Source of the DNA: CAYJFX01 sp964370315
GTDB lineage: Bacteria; Spirochaetota; Spirochaetia; Treponematales; Treponemataceae
Reading direction: 5' to 3'
DNA: 15,656 bases
Assembly (NCBI GenBank): GCA_964370315.1
Contig: CAYJIS010000047.1
Location: 1-15,656 of the forward strand
The notes under the pieces are model-generated. The model had not been told where the DNA came from and made no database searches. It worked only from the letters and a program-made list of their open reading frames with translations. A program made the position numbers and the translations under genes. Shown here in pieces: positions 1 through 6,793 of this stretch (its first letter is position 1; every line of letters starts with the position of its first letter).

Positions 1-151
1 AAGTCATCGCTTAATGCTTCATCCTCTGGAAAACTAAAATCGTCACTTTCTATTTCTGACATTGTGCTTTCTGTTGGCATTTCAAGTTCGTCGCCACCTA
101 AGCTAAAGTCATCGCTTAAAGCTTCTCCTTCTGGAAAACTAAAATCGTCTA
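1..151 (-). repeat. 105-bp-period imperfect tandem repeat encoding acidic DDFSFPE.EALSDD units
   Basis: Positions 1-45 and 106-150 are near-identical (both begin AAGTCATCGCTTAA on the plus strand and share CTGGAAAACTAAAATCGTC). The offset is 105 bp, exactly 35 codons, so the repeat keeps frame inside the acidic tail of the gene. A shorter related motif, (S)IDDFS, recurs at 144-200. The array is cut by the window edge, so copy number is unknown. In-frame repeats of this kind can vary in number between strains. Confidence 0.75.
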
Positions 152-623
152 TTGATGAATCATCATCAAAGTCTGCTAGAGTGCTAAAATCATCTATTGA
201 ATCAGTTTTCATTTCTGAATTAGTTTTTTCGTCAAAGGCCTCTTGTGTATCTGCAAAATTAAAATCCATGTCGTCTTCAAGTTGAGCTTCAGAAAGAGTA
301 ACGAGAGAAACTGTTGTATCTGAGGTTGCTCCTGTTTCTGGATCTACGACTTCTGCAGTTAAAAGATTTTCTTCATCTAAATTAATCGATAAGTTAAAAG
401 ATGGTTCTTCTTTTTTATGTGGAATTAGATTTTCAATAAGAAGCGTGTCAACATATTCAAGGTCTTCTCTATCCTCATATTGTTTATATAAATTTATCTT
501 AACTGCAGTTTGTCCATCACGAACTGTTGTTAAGTCGAGTGTTTTTCTTGCCGGAATGCCATCTTCCAATATTGGAAAAAAAGACCCATCTGCTTGTTTA
601 ATACCAATCGTTTTTTTACTCAT
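1..623 (-). CDS. Hsp70 substrate-binding-domain-like protein with acidic repeat tail (partial, 3' end outside window)
   Basis: The reading frame is open from ATG at 623 to the left edge (207 complete codons) and has no stop, so the protein is longer than seen. Residues ~30-115 resemble the beta-sandwich substrate-binding domain of DnaK: a TTVRDGQTAVKINLY strand (DnaK has a similar ...DNQSAV.IHV...), then LLIENLIP, EPSFNLSINLDEENLL and a DPETG turn. No Hsp70 ATPase domain precedes it; the protein starts only about 30 residues before the similarity. After residue ~118 the chain becomes Asp/Glu/Ser-rich with repeated DDFSFPE.EALSDDFS blocks spaced 35 residues apart. The start is supported by AAGGA at 630-634 and a promoter-like pair just upstream. 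No signal peptide is seen, so it is probably cytoplasmic. A chaperone or adaptor role is inference; I do not know a gene name. Confidence 0.8.
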   Translation of the reverse strand, partial: MSKKTIGIKQADGSFFPILEDGIPARKTLDLTTVRDGQTAVKINLYKQYEDREDLEYVDTLLIENLIPHKKEEPSFNLSINLDEENLLTAEVVDPETGATSDTTVSLVTLSEAQLEDDMDFNFADTQEAFDEKTNSEMKTDSIDDFSTLADFDDDSSIDDFSFPEGEALSDDFSLGGDELEMPTESTMSEIESDDFSFPEDEALSDD

Positions 624-640
624 TAAAAGTCCTTACCTTT

Positions 641-669
641 ATGGTATTACGCTTCGTCTTTCTTGTCAA
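641..669 (-). promoter_or_regulatory. Probable sigma-70-type promoter for the Hsp70-like gene
   Basis: On the minus strand a perfect -35 TTGACA (664-669) is followed after 17 bp by TACCAT (641-646, 4 of 6 matches to TATAAT). Transcription would start near 634, giving a very short leader that begins at the AAGGA ribosome binding site (630-634) ahead of the ATG at 623. Sequence match only. Confidence 0.5.
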
Positions 670-740
670 GCCGTGTTTGTTAAAAAAGATAAAAAAATAC
701 AAGACTTGATTTTGTGCTTATTTTTCTTCATTATAACCAC

Positions 741-769
741 TTTAAATAAGTTTTCTTTTTCGTTATAAT
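741..769 (+). promoter_or_regulatory. Probable promoter of the rarD operon, predicted to give leaderless mRNA
   Basis: A perfect TATAAT lies at 764-769, with TTTAAA (4 of 6 to TTGACA) at 741-746 and a 17-bp spacer. The GTG start codon at 776 sits exactly 7 bases after the last base of the -10 box, where transcription normally begins. No Shine-Dalgarno sequence occurs between promoter and start, so the mRNA would be leaderless. Confidence 0.5.
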
Positions 770-775
770 ACTTCA

Positions 776-1654
776 GTGAAAAAAGAAACTATATATGTTT
801 TATTTTGTTATATTCTCTGGGGTTTAATGCCTCTTTTTTGGAAGCAACTAGCTTCTGTATCTTCTTTATATATTTTAGCTTCTCGAATTGTTTGGTCTTT
901 TGTTTTTTGTCTTGCTCTTTTAGCCTTAAAAAAGCAAATCTTTTCCATACGCGAGGTTTTTAAAAGCAAAAAGGAGTCCTTTCTGCTTTTTCTTAGCGGC
1001 ATGTTTATATGTTTAAATTGGGGTCTATATATATTTACAGTTAACTCAGGAAGAATTCTTGAGTCTAGTATTGCATACTATTTATCTCCCATTCTTTCTA
1101 TTTTATTGGGTGTTTTGTTCTACAAAGAAAAACTTATGTCCTTTCAATGGCTTGCTGTTTTTTTTGCTGCAATTGGTGTCTTTGTCTCTGTTTTAGCCTA
1201 TGGTGGTATTCCATTTTTTGCTATTCTTCTGTGTCTTACTTTTGGTTTTTATGGTTTTATCAAAAAAAATGTTGTTTCAAATAGTGATACTACAATTGTA
1301 ATTGAAACACTTTTTTTACTTCCATTTGCTCTTGCCCTTTTGGTGTATTATGAAACTATTTCAAAGGGAGCTTTTTTTATACTAGAAGACTTGCAGCTTT
1401 TACTTTTACCTCTAACAGGAGTTTTAACTTCTCTTCCTCTGTTATTTTTTTCAGCAGGAGTAAAGAAGACACCGTTTAGCCTTATTGGAATTATTATGTT
1501 TACAAGCCCAACAATATCTTTATTAATTGGCGTTTTTGTATATAAAGAACCATTTACAATTACACATATCATAACTTTTATTTTTGTGTGGATGGCTGCT
1601 CTTTTTTTTATAATAGGCAGTCTTCAAAAAAGGAGATACCCTCATGTTTGTTAA
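776..1654 (+). CDS. rarD: RarD/EamA-family inner-membrane permease
   Basis: A 292-residue, very hydrophobic protein with about ten membrane segments, the length and layout of RarD proteins in the EamA (drug/metabolite transporter) superfamily. The N-terminus, KKETIYVLFCYILWGLMPLF, matches the RarD opening closely, which fixes the GTG start at 776 although no ribosome binding site precedes it. Other RarD-like stretches are the NWGLYIFTVNSGRILESS region (~81-98) and FSLIGIIMFTSPTISLLIG (~234-252). The substrate is unknown; RarD was named from a chloramphenicol-sensitivity phenotype and the family exports or imports small metabolites. Its stop overlaps the next gene by 11 bp, so the two are probably co-translated. 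Confidence in the family is high, in the substrate none. Confidence 0.9.
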   Translation: MKKETIYVLFCYILWGLMPLFWKQLASVSSLYILASRIVWSFVFCLALLALKKQIFSIREVFKSKKESFLLFLSGMFICLNWGLYIFTVNSGRILESSIAYYLSPILSILLGVLFYKEKLMSFQWLAVFFAAIGVFVSVLAYGGIPFFAILLCLTFGFYGFIKKNVVSNSDTTIVIETLFLLPFALALLVYYETISKGAFFILEDLQLLLLPLTGVLTSLPLLFFSAGVKKTPFSLIGIIMFTSPTISLLIGVFVYKEPFTITHIITFIFVWMAALFFIIGSLQKRRYPHVC

Positions 1655-3350
1655 TAGTATTAAAAAAGTACTTTTTCTTTTATTTCTTTTAATTAGTGCC
1701 AGTAGTTTTTCACAAGCAGTGAATATTTCAGAAAATGAAAATATTACTTTTTGGAGTGAGTATCCACACGAGCAGTTAGCGCAAGAACTTGTCAAACGTA
1801 TGTCTGACGAACAAGCTCTCTCTCAAATTTTGATGTTTGGCTGGGCAGGTTCTGAGCCCTCACCTCTTTTAACACAGTGGGTTAGGCAAAGAGAATTAGG
1901 TAGCGTTAAGGTTTTTGGTTGGGACACAGAAAATGAAATAGAAGTAGCCCAAGCTGTTTCTTTTTTACAAGCAGAAGCCCAAGAAAGCTCTTTTCAAATA
2001 CCTCTTTATGTTGCAACTGATCAAGAAGGTGGACTTATTCGCCATGTTAAAGGATCTACTAGTGATACGCCAGGAAATCTTTCAATTGGTGCATCTGGCT
2101 ATCCTTCAGATGCTTGGTATACAGGATATTATATTGGATTAGAATTAAGAGCCTTAGGTATAAATATGAACTTTGCTCCCACAGTTGACTTATATTCAAA
2201 CAAAGATTCTACGGTTATTGCAAGTCGCTCTTTTGGAGAAGATGCACATGTAAGTGGTGTTTTGGGTGCTTCTTTTTCAAGCGGTAGTATGGAGGCAGGG
2301 GTTATCCCAACAGCTAAACATTTTCCAGGGCATGGCGACACTGGTGTCGATTCACATGGGGTTTTACCTGTAATTGACGCTGATTACAAGCTGCTTTCTG
2401 AGCGAGAATTAGTTCCTTTTCAATATCTTATAGAAGAGGATATTCCAGCAATTATGTCTGGACATTTAAGTTTTCCAAATATTCGTGAAAATGGAGAGCC
2501 GGCTTCTCTTTCTCGCTATTTTTTAACTGACATTTTAAGAGACACGCTTGGATTTGAAGGTCTTATCATCACAGATGATATGATGATGAATGGAGCCACT
2601 ACATATACTGGTAGTTTATCTGCAGCGGTACATCTTGCAATCAGAGCAGGAAATGATATTATTATTTCTTCAACAACACCCCAATTGGGAGAGCCTGTCT
2701 GGAGTACTTCAATTGCGCTTATGCAAGAAGAAGAATCTTTTAATGACACTGTTCGCTTAGCAGCATATCGTGTTATATTATCAAAATTAGAATATTTTAA
2801 AGGTGAAAGAGCTGTTCCTCTATACCCGGATATTGCAGCAATACCAAGTCTTGTTCCTGCTCCTGAAGCTGAAGCCTTTTTTACAGCTCAGGCGGCTCGT
2901 TCTATTACCTTATACAAAAGTGGAGACTTTCCATATACAAATGAGAAGTCTAGCAATGAACGAATTTTAGTAGCATCACAATTTCGAGAAGTTTTTGATG
3001 AAAGTTCTTTGCGTTATGATAATGTAAATTACCATTCTTTTCAGTATACGCTTCCTCTTTCTGAAGTAAATGCAGAGGGGCTACGCCTATTACAAGTTGC
3101 ACAAGGCTATGATACTGTTATCATTTGTGTGTCAAACACGGCAAGCAGACGCGTTGCTCAGTATTTGGAGAATAGCGGAAAGAAAGTTATTGTTATTTCC
3201 GTTTTAGAGCCTGTCCACGTTTTCGATTTTAATTGGGCCGATACGGTTTTGCTAGCCTATAGTTATTCAACTTATTCTTTTCGAGCCGCATTTTCTGCAT
3301 TAGCAGGCGATTTTGTTCCTAAGGGTTATCTACCAATGGATAGTGAATGA
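1644..3350 (+). CDS. Exported family 3 glycoside hydrolase, beta-N-acetylhexosaminidase (NagZ-like)
   Basis: 568 residues: an N-terminal signal peptide (KK then a hydrophobic core ending near SSFSQA, residues 7-25), a GH3 TIM-barrel domain (~45-370) and a C-terminal alpha/beta domain, as in two-domain NagZ proteins of Gram-positive type. Visible motifs are DQEGG (126-130), KHFPGHG (225-231), the Asp-His acid/base pair D236-S-H238 in GDTGVDSHG, and the nucleophile D311 in ITDDMMM. The Asp-His pair is the hallmark of the beta-N-acetylglucosaminidase branch, which trims GlcNAc from peptidoglycan fragments. The export signal suggests action in the periplasm, unlike cytoplasmic NagZ of E. coli. 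AGGAG at 1631-1635 supports the ATG at 1644. The gene overlaps rarD by 11 bp and the GNAT gene by 4 bp (ATGA). Exact substrate is inferred. Confidence 0.9.
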   Translation: MFVNSIKKVLFLLFLLISASSFSQAVNISENENITFWSEYPHEQLAQELVKRMSDEQALSQILMFGWAGSEPSPLLTQWVRQRELGSVKVFGWDTENEIEVAQAVSFLQAEAQESSFQIPLYVATDQEGGLIRHVKGSTSDTPGNLSIGASGYPSDAWYTGYYIGLELRALGINMNFAPTVDLYSNKDSTVIASRSFGEDAHVSGVLGASFSSGSMEAGVIPTAKHFPGHGDTGVDSHGVLPVIDADYKLLSERELVPFQYLIEEDIPAIMSGHLSFPNIRENGEPASLSRYFLTDILRDTLGFEGLIITDDMMMNGATTYTGSLSAAVHLAIRAGNDIIISSTTPQLGEPVWSTSIALMQEEESFNDTVRLAAYRVILSKLEYFKGERAVPLYPDIAAIPSLVPAPEAEAFFTAQAARSITLYKSGDFPYTNEKSSNERILVASQFREVFDESSLRYDNVNYHSFQYTLPLSEVNAEGLRLLQVAQGYDTVIICVSNTASRRVAQYLENSGKKVIVISVLEPVHVFDFNWADTVLLAYSYSTYSFRAAFSALAGDFVPKGYLPMDSE

Positions 3351-4195
3351 GCACAGAATACTCAATTAGAGAAGTAACAAAACTTAATTTAGATTCTATT
3401 ATACAGTTTTTACTTCTCTATGAAGAAGCATGCGTATCTTTAATGTCTCGAGTTTTGAAACTAAATAACTCTTTTAATACAAAAGAACAAAAAGTTTATT
3501 GCGTAGCACCAAAAAATGAGTCTATTTCTGTTTCTAACATTCAAGGAGTTTTTTTAATAACTTCCTCTGGAATTGTCTTACATCACATTCTTTTTTGCCC
3601 TTCAAAAGACCTTAAAATCTTATTAAAAAATAAAAATCTTTTTTCGTTAGCAGGATGTGCAAAAAGTTCTGATATCATTGAAAAGGCTTTGTCCTGTACT
3701 CCCTCCCATATTATTGATTATTATCTAATGGAAAACACAGGATTAAGAACTGAAAAGTATCCATTAAATGAAAAATATGAATCAGTTCTCTGCCAAAAAG
3801 GTGACGAAAAAGGTCTTTTTAGGTTACAAAAAAATTATCACTTTGAAGAAGTTCTTCCTCCTGGAAAATCTTTTTCTGACAAAGCTTGCTTACAAATTTT
3901 ACAAAATCGCCTTGAAGAATACATGGTTTTTGCAATAAGAGAAAAAAACAACAATTTTTTTGTATCCATGGCAGGAACAAATGCAATAGGAAAAAACTGT
4001 GTTCAACTAGGAGGAATTTACACAGCAGAAAACTTTAGAAATCGCGGGTTCGCTCAATTTTTAGTACATACGCTTGTTTCTAATTTGAATAAAAAAGTTG
4101 TATTGTTTGTGCGAAAAAATAATGTTTCTGCAATTACTGCATATAAAAAGAATTCTTTTACAATTATTGACTCATACAAAATATGTTATATATAA
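3347..4195 (+). CDS. GNAT-domain protein, putative N-acetyltransferase
   Basis: 282 residues. The C-terminal third shows a GNAT fold: a strand (VQLGGIYTA, 219-227), the acetyl-CoA pyrophosphate loop in FRNRGFA (230-236, R-x-x-G-x-A), the following helix, the strand VVLFVRKNN, then SAITAYKKNSF (261-271), the usual C-terminal GNAT helix and turn. Residues 1-185 have no family I can name; they could be a degenerate second GNAT half or a substrate domain. No signal or membrane segment is seen, so it is probably cytoplasmic. Its ATG overlaps the hydrolase stop in an ATGA, indicating translational coupling. Substrate is unknown; a link to amino-sugar or peptidoglycan fragments is suggested only by the neighbour. 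Confidence 0.8.
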   Translation: MSTEYSIREVTKLNLDSIIQFLLLYEEACVSLMSRVLKLNNSFNTKEQKVYCVAPKNESISVSNIQGVFLITSSGIVLHHILFCPSKDLKILLKNKNLFSLAGCAKSSDIIEKALSCTPSHIIDYYLMENTGLRTEKYPLNEKYESVLCQKGDEKGLFRLQKNYHFEEVLPPGKSFSDKACLQILQNRLEEYMVFAIREKNNNFFVSMAGTNAIGKNCVQLGGIYTAENFRNRGFAQFLVHTLVSNLNKKVVLFVRKNNVSAITAYKKNSFTIIDSYKICYI

Positions 4196-4197
4196 AA

Positions 4198-4223
4198 AAA
4201 CACCCTTCTAATTAAGGGTGTTT
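4198..4223. terminator. Bidirectional intrinsic terminator between convergent operons
   Basis: Perfect inverted repeat CACCCTT (4201-4207) / AAGGGTG (4214-4220) with a 6-nt loop, extended by AAA/TTT pairs to 10 bp. Read on the minus strand the stem is followed by a run of U from the A-tract at 4194-4200, a classical terminator for the yidC operon. On the plus strand the tail is TTTCTT, a weaker terminator for the rarD operon. Confidence 0.85.
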
Positions 4224-4242
4224 CTTACTGTTATCTTAAAGA

Positions 4243-5274
4243 CTATAATGCGTCTACTAACTCAATATCAAAACAAAGATATGAATTTCCTGGTATTAAA
4301 CCTGGTATTCCTTGTTCTCCATATGCCATGTCTGGAGGAAGAATTACGGTTCTCTTTTCTCCTACTTTCATGTCTTGAACCATCACATCAAAGCCAGGAA
4401 TCATCTGCCCTGCACCCGTACCAAATGAAAGAGGGGCTTTTCCTTGAGATGAATCAAAAACTTGTCCAGACAGTAAATATCCCTTATAGTGCGTACTTAC
4501 TTGCTTTCCTTTTCCTACTTTATTACCACTTCCTTCGTTTGTAGTAACATAATATATTCCGTTTTCATCTTTTTCAGCATTAGGAAACTGCTTTTCTATA
4601 TCTGCAATTATATTTGCAAATGCTTGTTCTTTTGCTTTCTGTGCATTCTCTGCGGCAATAATACTAAATGAATCAAAGTCCGCTTGTGTTGCTGTAAAAG
4701 CTTGAGCCTCTTCACCATTTCTAACAATTGTAACTTTTTCGATTTCATCACCTTGTTCTATATTATCAACAACATCTTGACCATCAAGAACTACACCAAA
4801 AACAGTGTGTTTTCCATCTAACCAAGGTGTTTCATTATGAGTTATAAAAAATTGACTTCCATTTGTTCCTGGTCCAGCATTAGCCATTGACAAAATGCCT
4901 TCTCTATCATGTTTTAAAGTAGGAACTATTTCATCAGCAAATCTATATCCTGGTCCACCACTGCCAGTTCCATTAGGGTCTCCACCTTGAATCATAAAAT
5001 CATTAATAACTCTATGAAAAACAAGTCCATCATAAAAAGGTTTTCCTTTTGCTGCATCAAGCGTTCCTTCTGCTAGTCCAACAAAATTTGTAACCGTTAA
5101 AGGCGTTTGTTTATAGTGAAGTTCTAATACTATATCGCCTTTGCTTGTTTCCATAATGGCAAAAACTCCGTCTTTTCCTTCAATCACTGAATTGTTTTCG
5201 TTTGCACTCACAGTACAACCTCCAAAAAATATTAAAATTGTAAAAAGTAAAAATAAAACACTTTTTTTCTTCAT
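4243..5274 (-). CDS. Dual-family immunophilin lipoprotein: cyclophilin plus FKBP peptidyl-prolyl isomerase
   Basis: 343 residues. A lipoprotein signal ends in FFGGC with C20 as the lipidated residue, so the mature protein is membrane-anchored outside the cytoplasm. Residues ~38-185 are a complete cyclophilin: FHRVINDFMIQGGDP (86-100, catalytic R88 and Q96), NGSQFFIT (138-145) and WLDGKHTVFG (151-160, including the Trp linked to cyclosporin binding). Residues ~190-245 form a charged, probably helical linker. Residues ~250-343 are an FKBP: HYKGYLLSGQVFDSS (262-276), MIPGF (291-295), AYGEQG (317-322) and FDIELV (335-340). The fusion is the CFBP type of dual-family immunophilin described in Treponema denticola. 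AGGAGA ahead of the ATG supports the start. It is the last gene of the yidC operon, 13 bp after its neighbour, and is followed by the terminator at 4198-4223. Likely role: folding of exported proteins. Confidence 0.93.
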   Translation of the reverse strand: MKKKSVLFLLFTILIFFGGCTVSANENNSVIEGKDGVFAIMETSKGDIVLELHYKQTPLTVTNFVGLAEGTLDAAKGKPFYDGLVFHRVINDFMIQGGDPNGTGSGGPGYRFADEIVPTLKHDREGILSMANAGPGTNGSQFFITHNETPWLDGKHTVFGVVLDGQDVVDNIEQGDEIEKVTIVRNGEEAQAFTATQADFDSFSIIAAENAQKAKEQAFANIIADIEKQFPNAEKDENGIYYVTTNEGSGNKVGKGKQVSTHYKGYLLSGQVFDSSQGKAPLSFGTGAGQMIPGFDVMVQDMKVGEKRTVILPPDMAYGEQGIPGLIPGNSYLCFDIELVDAL

Positions 5275-5287
5275 TTTTATCTCCTAA

Positions 5288-6088
5288 TTATTTATCCTTA
5301 TACATACTGACACACCAGTTGTAAATTGCATCAGCGCGCGTTGAATAAGAGCGTGCTAATCTTTCAGAAACAAAGGGTATTTTTGGAACCTCTGCTTGTA
5401 CTAAAACATAAAAAACTATGCTGTCGCCAACATCAGTTGCTAAAAGTGTTAATACAAGATTGTTTGAATTTACAATTGGAAAAGGAAACCCTTTGTACAT
5501 AATAGCCTCAGAGTTTATTGCTCGAAATGAAACCTCAGATTGATTTTGAAAATATGAGAATTCATAAACGGTGCCACTTAGAGAACGATCTTTTTGATAT
5601 ACATAGTTTACTAACCCTTGTACATTGTCTTTACTTGAATCTTGGATTTTAATTTTATCATTTGGATTGTTTACAGTGTATACATCTGTATATAAAACCT
5701 CCCAAATTTGACGCGAACTTGAAAAATACTCAATTCCTGTCATTTCAGATAAATTTTGTAAAATTTTCGCTATTTCTTCTGTTGTGTTTTTTTCATTTAT
5801 ATTATTTTTTTCTAATAGGTACAAAGACTCTACAATAAAGACTGGTTCTTTCTCTCTTTGCCAGTAATTTTTCGCTTGATTACCTAGCGTCGTTTTTGGA
5901 GCTAAAATCAAGTCTATATCTTGTTCACCGTAAAAATTTCTTTGTATTTTCCCGTTTTGCTCTAACTCTTTTACAACAGAAGGCGCAAACAAATTTTCTA
6001 AACTAAAATTATCCTGTGCAAACAAACCTGTTTGAAATAAAAACAAAGTGGTACAAAATACTGTACCTATTTTACGGATTTTGTTCAT
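5288..6088 (-). CDS. Secreted protein of unknown function in the yidC operon
   Basis: 266 residues with a clear type I signal peptide (NKIRK, hydrophobic core, GLFA at 21-24 before QDN), so it is probably periplasmic or outer-membrane associated. The mature part is mixed alpha/beta with many aromatic residues and no catalytic motif I can name. A mid region around 115-145 (EYFSSSRQIWEVLYTDVYTV) and a C-terminal region (LVLTLLATDVGDSIVFYVL, ~211-229) look like conserved core strands. It may belong to a Treponema-type domain of unknown function (possibly DUF6675; this name is from memory and unverified). Its ATG overlaps the jag stop in an ATGA, and the immunophilin gene follows after 13 bp, so it is co-expressed with membrane insertion and folding genes. 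Confidence 0.8.
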   Translation of the reverse strand: MNKIRKIGTVFCTTLFLFQTGLFAQDNFSLENLFAPSVVKELEQNGKIQRNFYGEQDIDLILAPKTTLGNQAKNYWQREKEPVFIVESLYLLEKNNINEKNTTEEIAKILQNLSEMTGIEYFSSSRQIWEVLYTDVYTVNNPNDKIKIQDSSKDNVQGLVNYVYQKDRSLSGTVYEFSYFQNQSEVSFRAINSEAIMYKGFPFPIVNSNNLVLTLLATDVGDSIVFYVLVQAEVPKIPFVSERLARSYSTRADAIYNWCVSMYKDK

Positions 6089-6774
6089 CTAACGCCCTTG
6101 AATATAACCTTTACTTGCTTATAAAGACCGTCTCCTTCACTTTTTGTTTCAATATCTCCGATATCATTCAACGTTGTGTGAATAAGTCTTCTTTCAAAAG
6201 GATTCATTGGTTCTAGCAAAATAGAATTTCGTTTTGTTCTAACTTTATCTGCTGTTACGTAAGCAAGTCGAACCAAGGATTCTTCTCTTCGTATTCTATA
6301 GTTTTCGCTGTCTAAAACAACTCTTACATCTTCTTTTCCTAGCCTTCCTGCATATACATTAGCTAAAAGCTGTAACGCATCAAGATTTTTTCCTTTGCGC
6401 CCAATAAGCATAGCGGAGTTAGAAGAAGAAAATTTTACACCAAATTTTTTCTCTTCACGAAAAAGAACCTCTGCTTTCGCATCATAACCCATTTTAGAAA
6501 TTACATTTTCTATAAAGTCTATTATGTTTTTTTCAAAGTCATTTTTTGGAAGAGGATCTGCAAACAAAGAACTTCGTTGTTTTGTTGGCTCTGGTTTTTT
6601 TTCTTTTAATCCTTGCTCAACATGAACCTTTATTTTTACAAAACCTTTCTTAAAAATTCCATTTTTTTGAGCTTCCACGATTTCAACATCAAACTGATCT
6701 TGATTTAATCCAAGATCTTCCGCTGCCATTTCGATAGCTTCTTTTTCTGTCTTTGCTTCATATTCATATATCAT
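6085..6774 (-). CDS. jag: KhpB/Jag RNA-binding protein
   Basis: 229 residues with the three Jag parts in order: an N-terminal Jag domain (MIYEYEAKTEKEAIEMAAED onward, ~1-52, including the FKKGFVKIKV strand), a KH domain (~80-155, with IGRKGKNLDALQ at 124-135 as the GxxG-type loop) and a C-terminal R3H domain (NPFERRLIHTTLNDI, ~192-206). KhpB proteins bind RNA, usually with KhpA, and influence cell division and envelope growth in Gram-positive bacteria; the role in spirochaetes is not established. A GAGG sequence precedes the ATG. It lies 19 bp after yidC, the common yidC-jag arrangement, and overlaps the next gene by 4 bp. Confidence 0.94.
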   Translation of the reverse strand: MIYEYEAKTEKEAIEMAAEDLGLNQDQFDVEIVEAQKNGIFKKGFVKIKVHVEQGLKEKKPEPTKQRSSLFADPLPKNDFEKNIIDFIENVISKMGYDAKAEVLFREEKKFGVKFSSSNSAMLIGRKGKNLDALQLLANVYAGRLGKEDVRVVLDSENYRIRREESLVRLAYVTADKVRTKRNSILLEPMNPFERRLIHTTLNDIGDIETKSEGDGLYKQVKVIFKGVR

Positions 6775-6793
6775 TTTATACCTCGTGTGCTAT

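Noticed and set aside
64..285. Plus-strand open frame rich in Ser and Lys
   Set aside because: It is the antisense of the acidic repeat tail of the minus-strand gene; the Ser/Lys composition is a by-product of that repeat.
445..768. Plus-strand open frame of 107 codons
   Set aside because: It runs antisense to the Hsp70-like gene and through its promoter, has no ribosome binding site and shows no family features.
1523..1795. Minus-strand open frame across the rarD-hydrolase junction
   Set aside because: Lies opposite two well-supported genes and shows no motif or ribosome binding site.
4218..4544. Plus-strand open frame antisense to the immunophilin C-terminus
   Set aside because: Starts inside the terminator hairpin and is the complement of the conserved FKBP domain.
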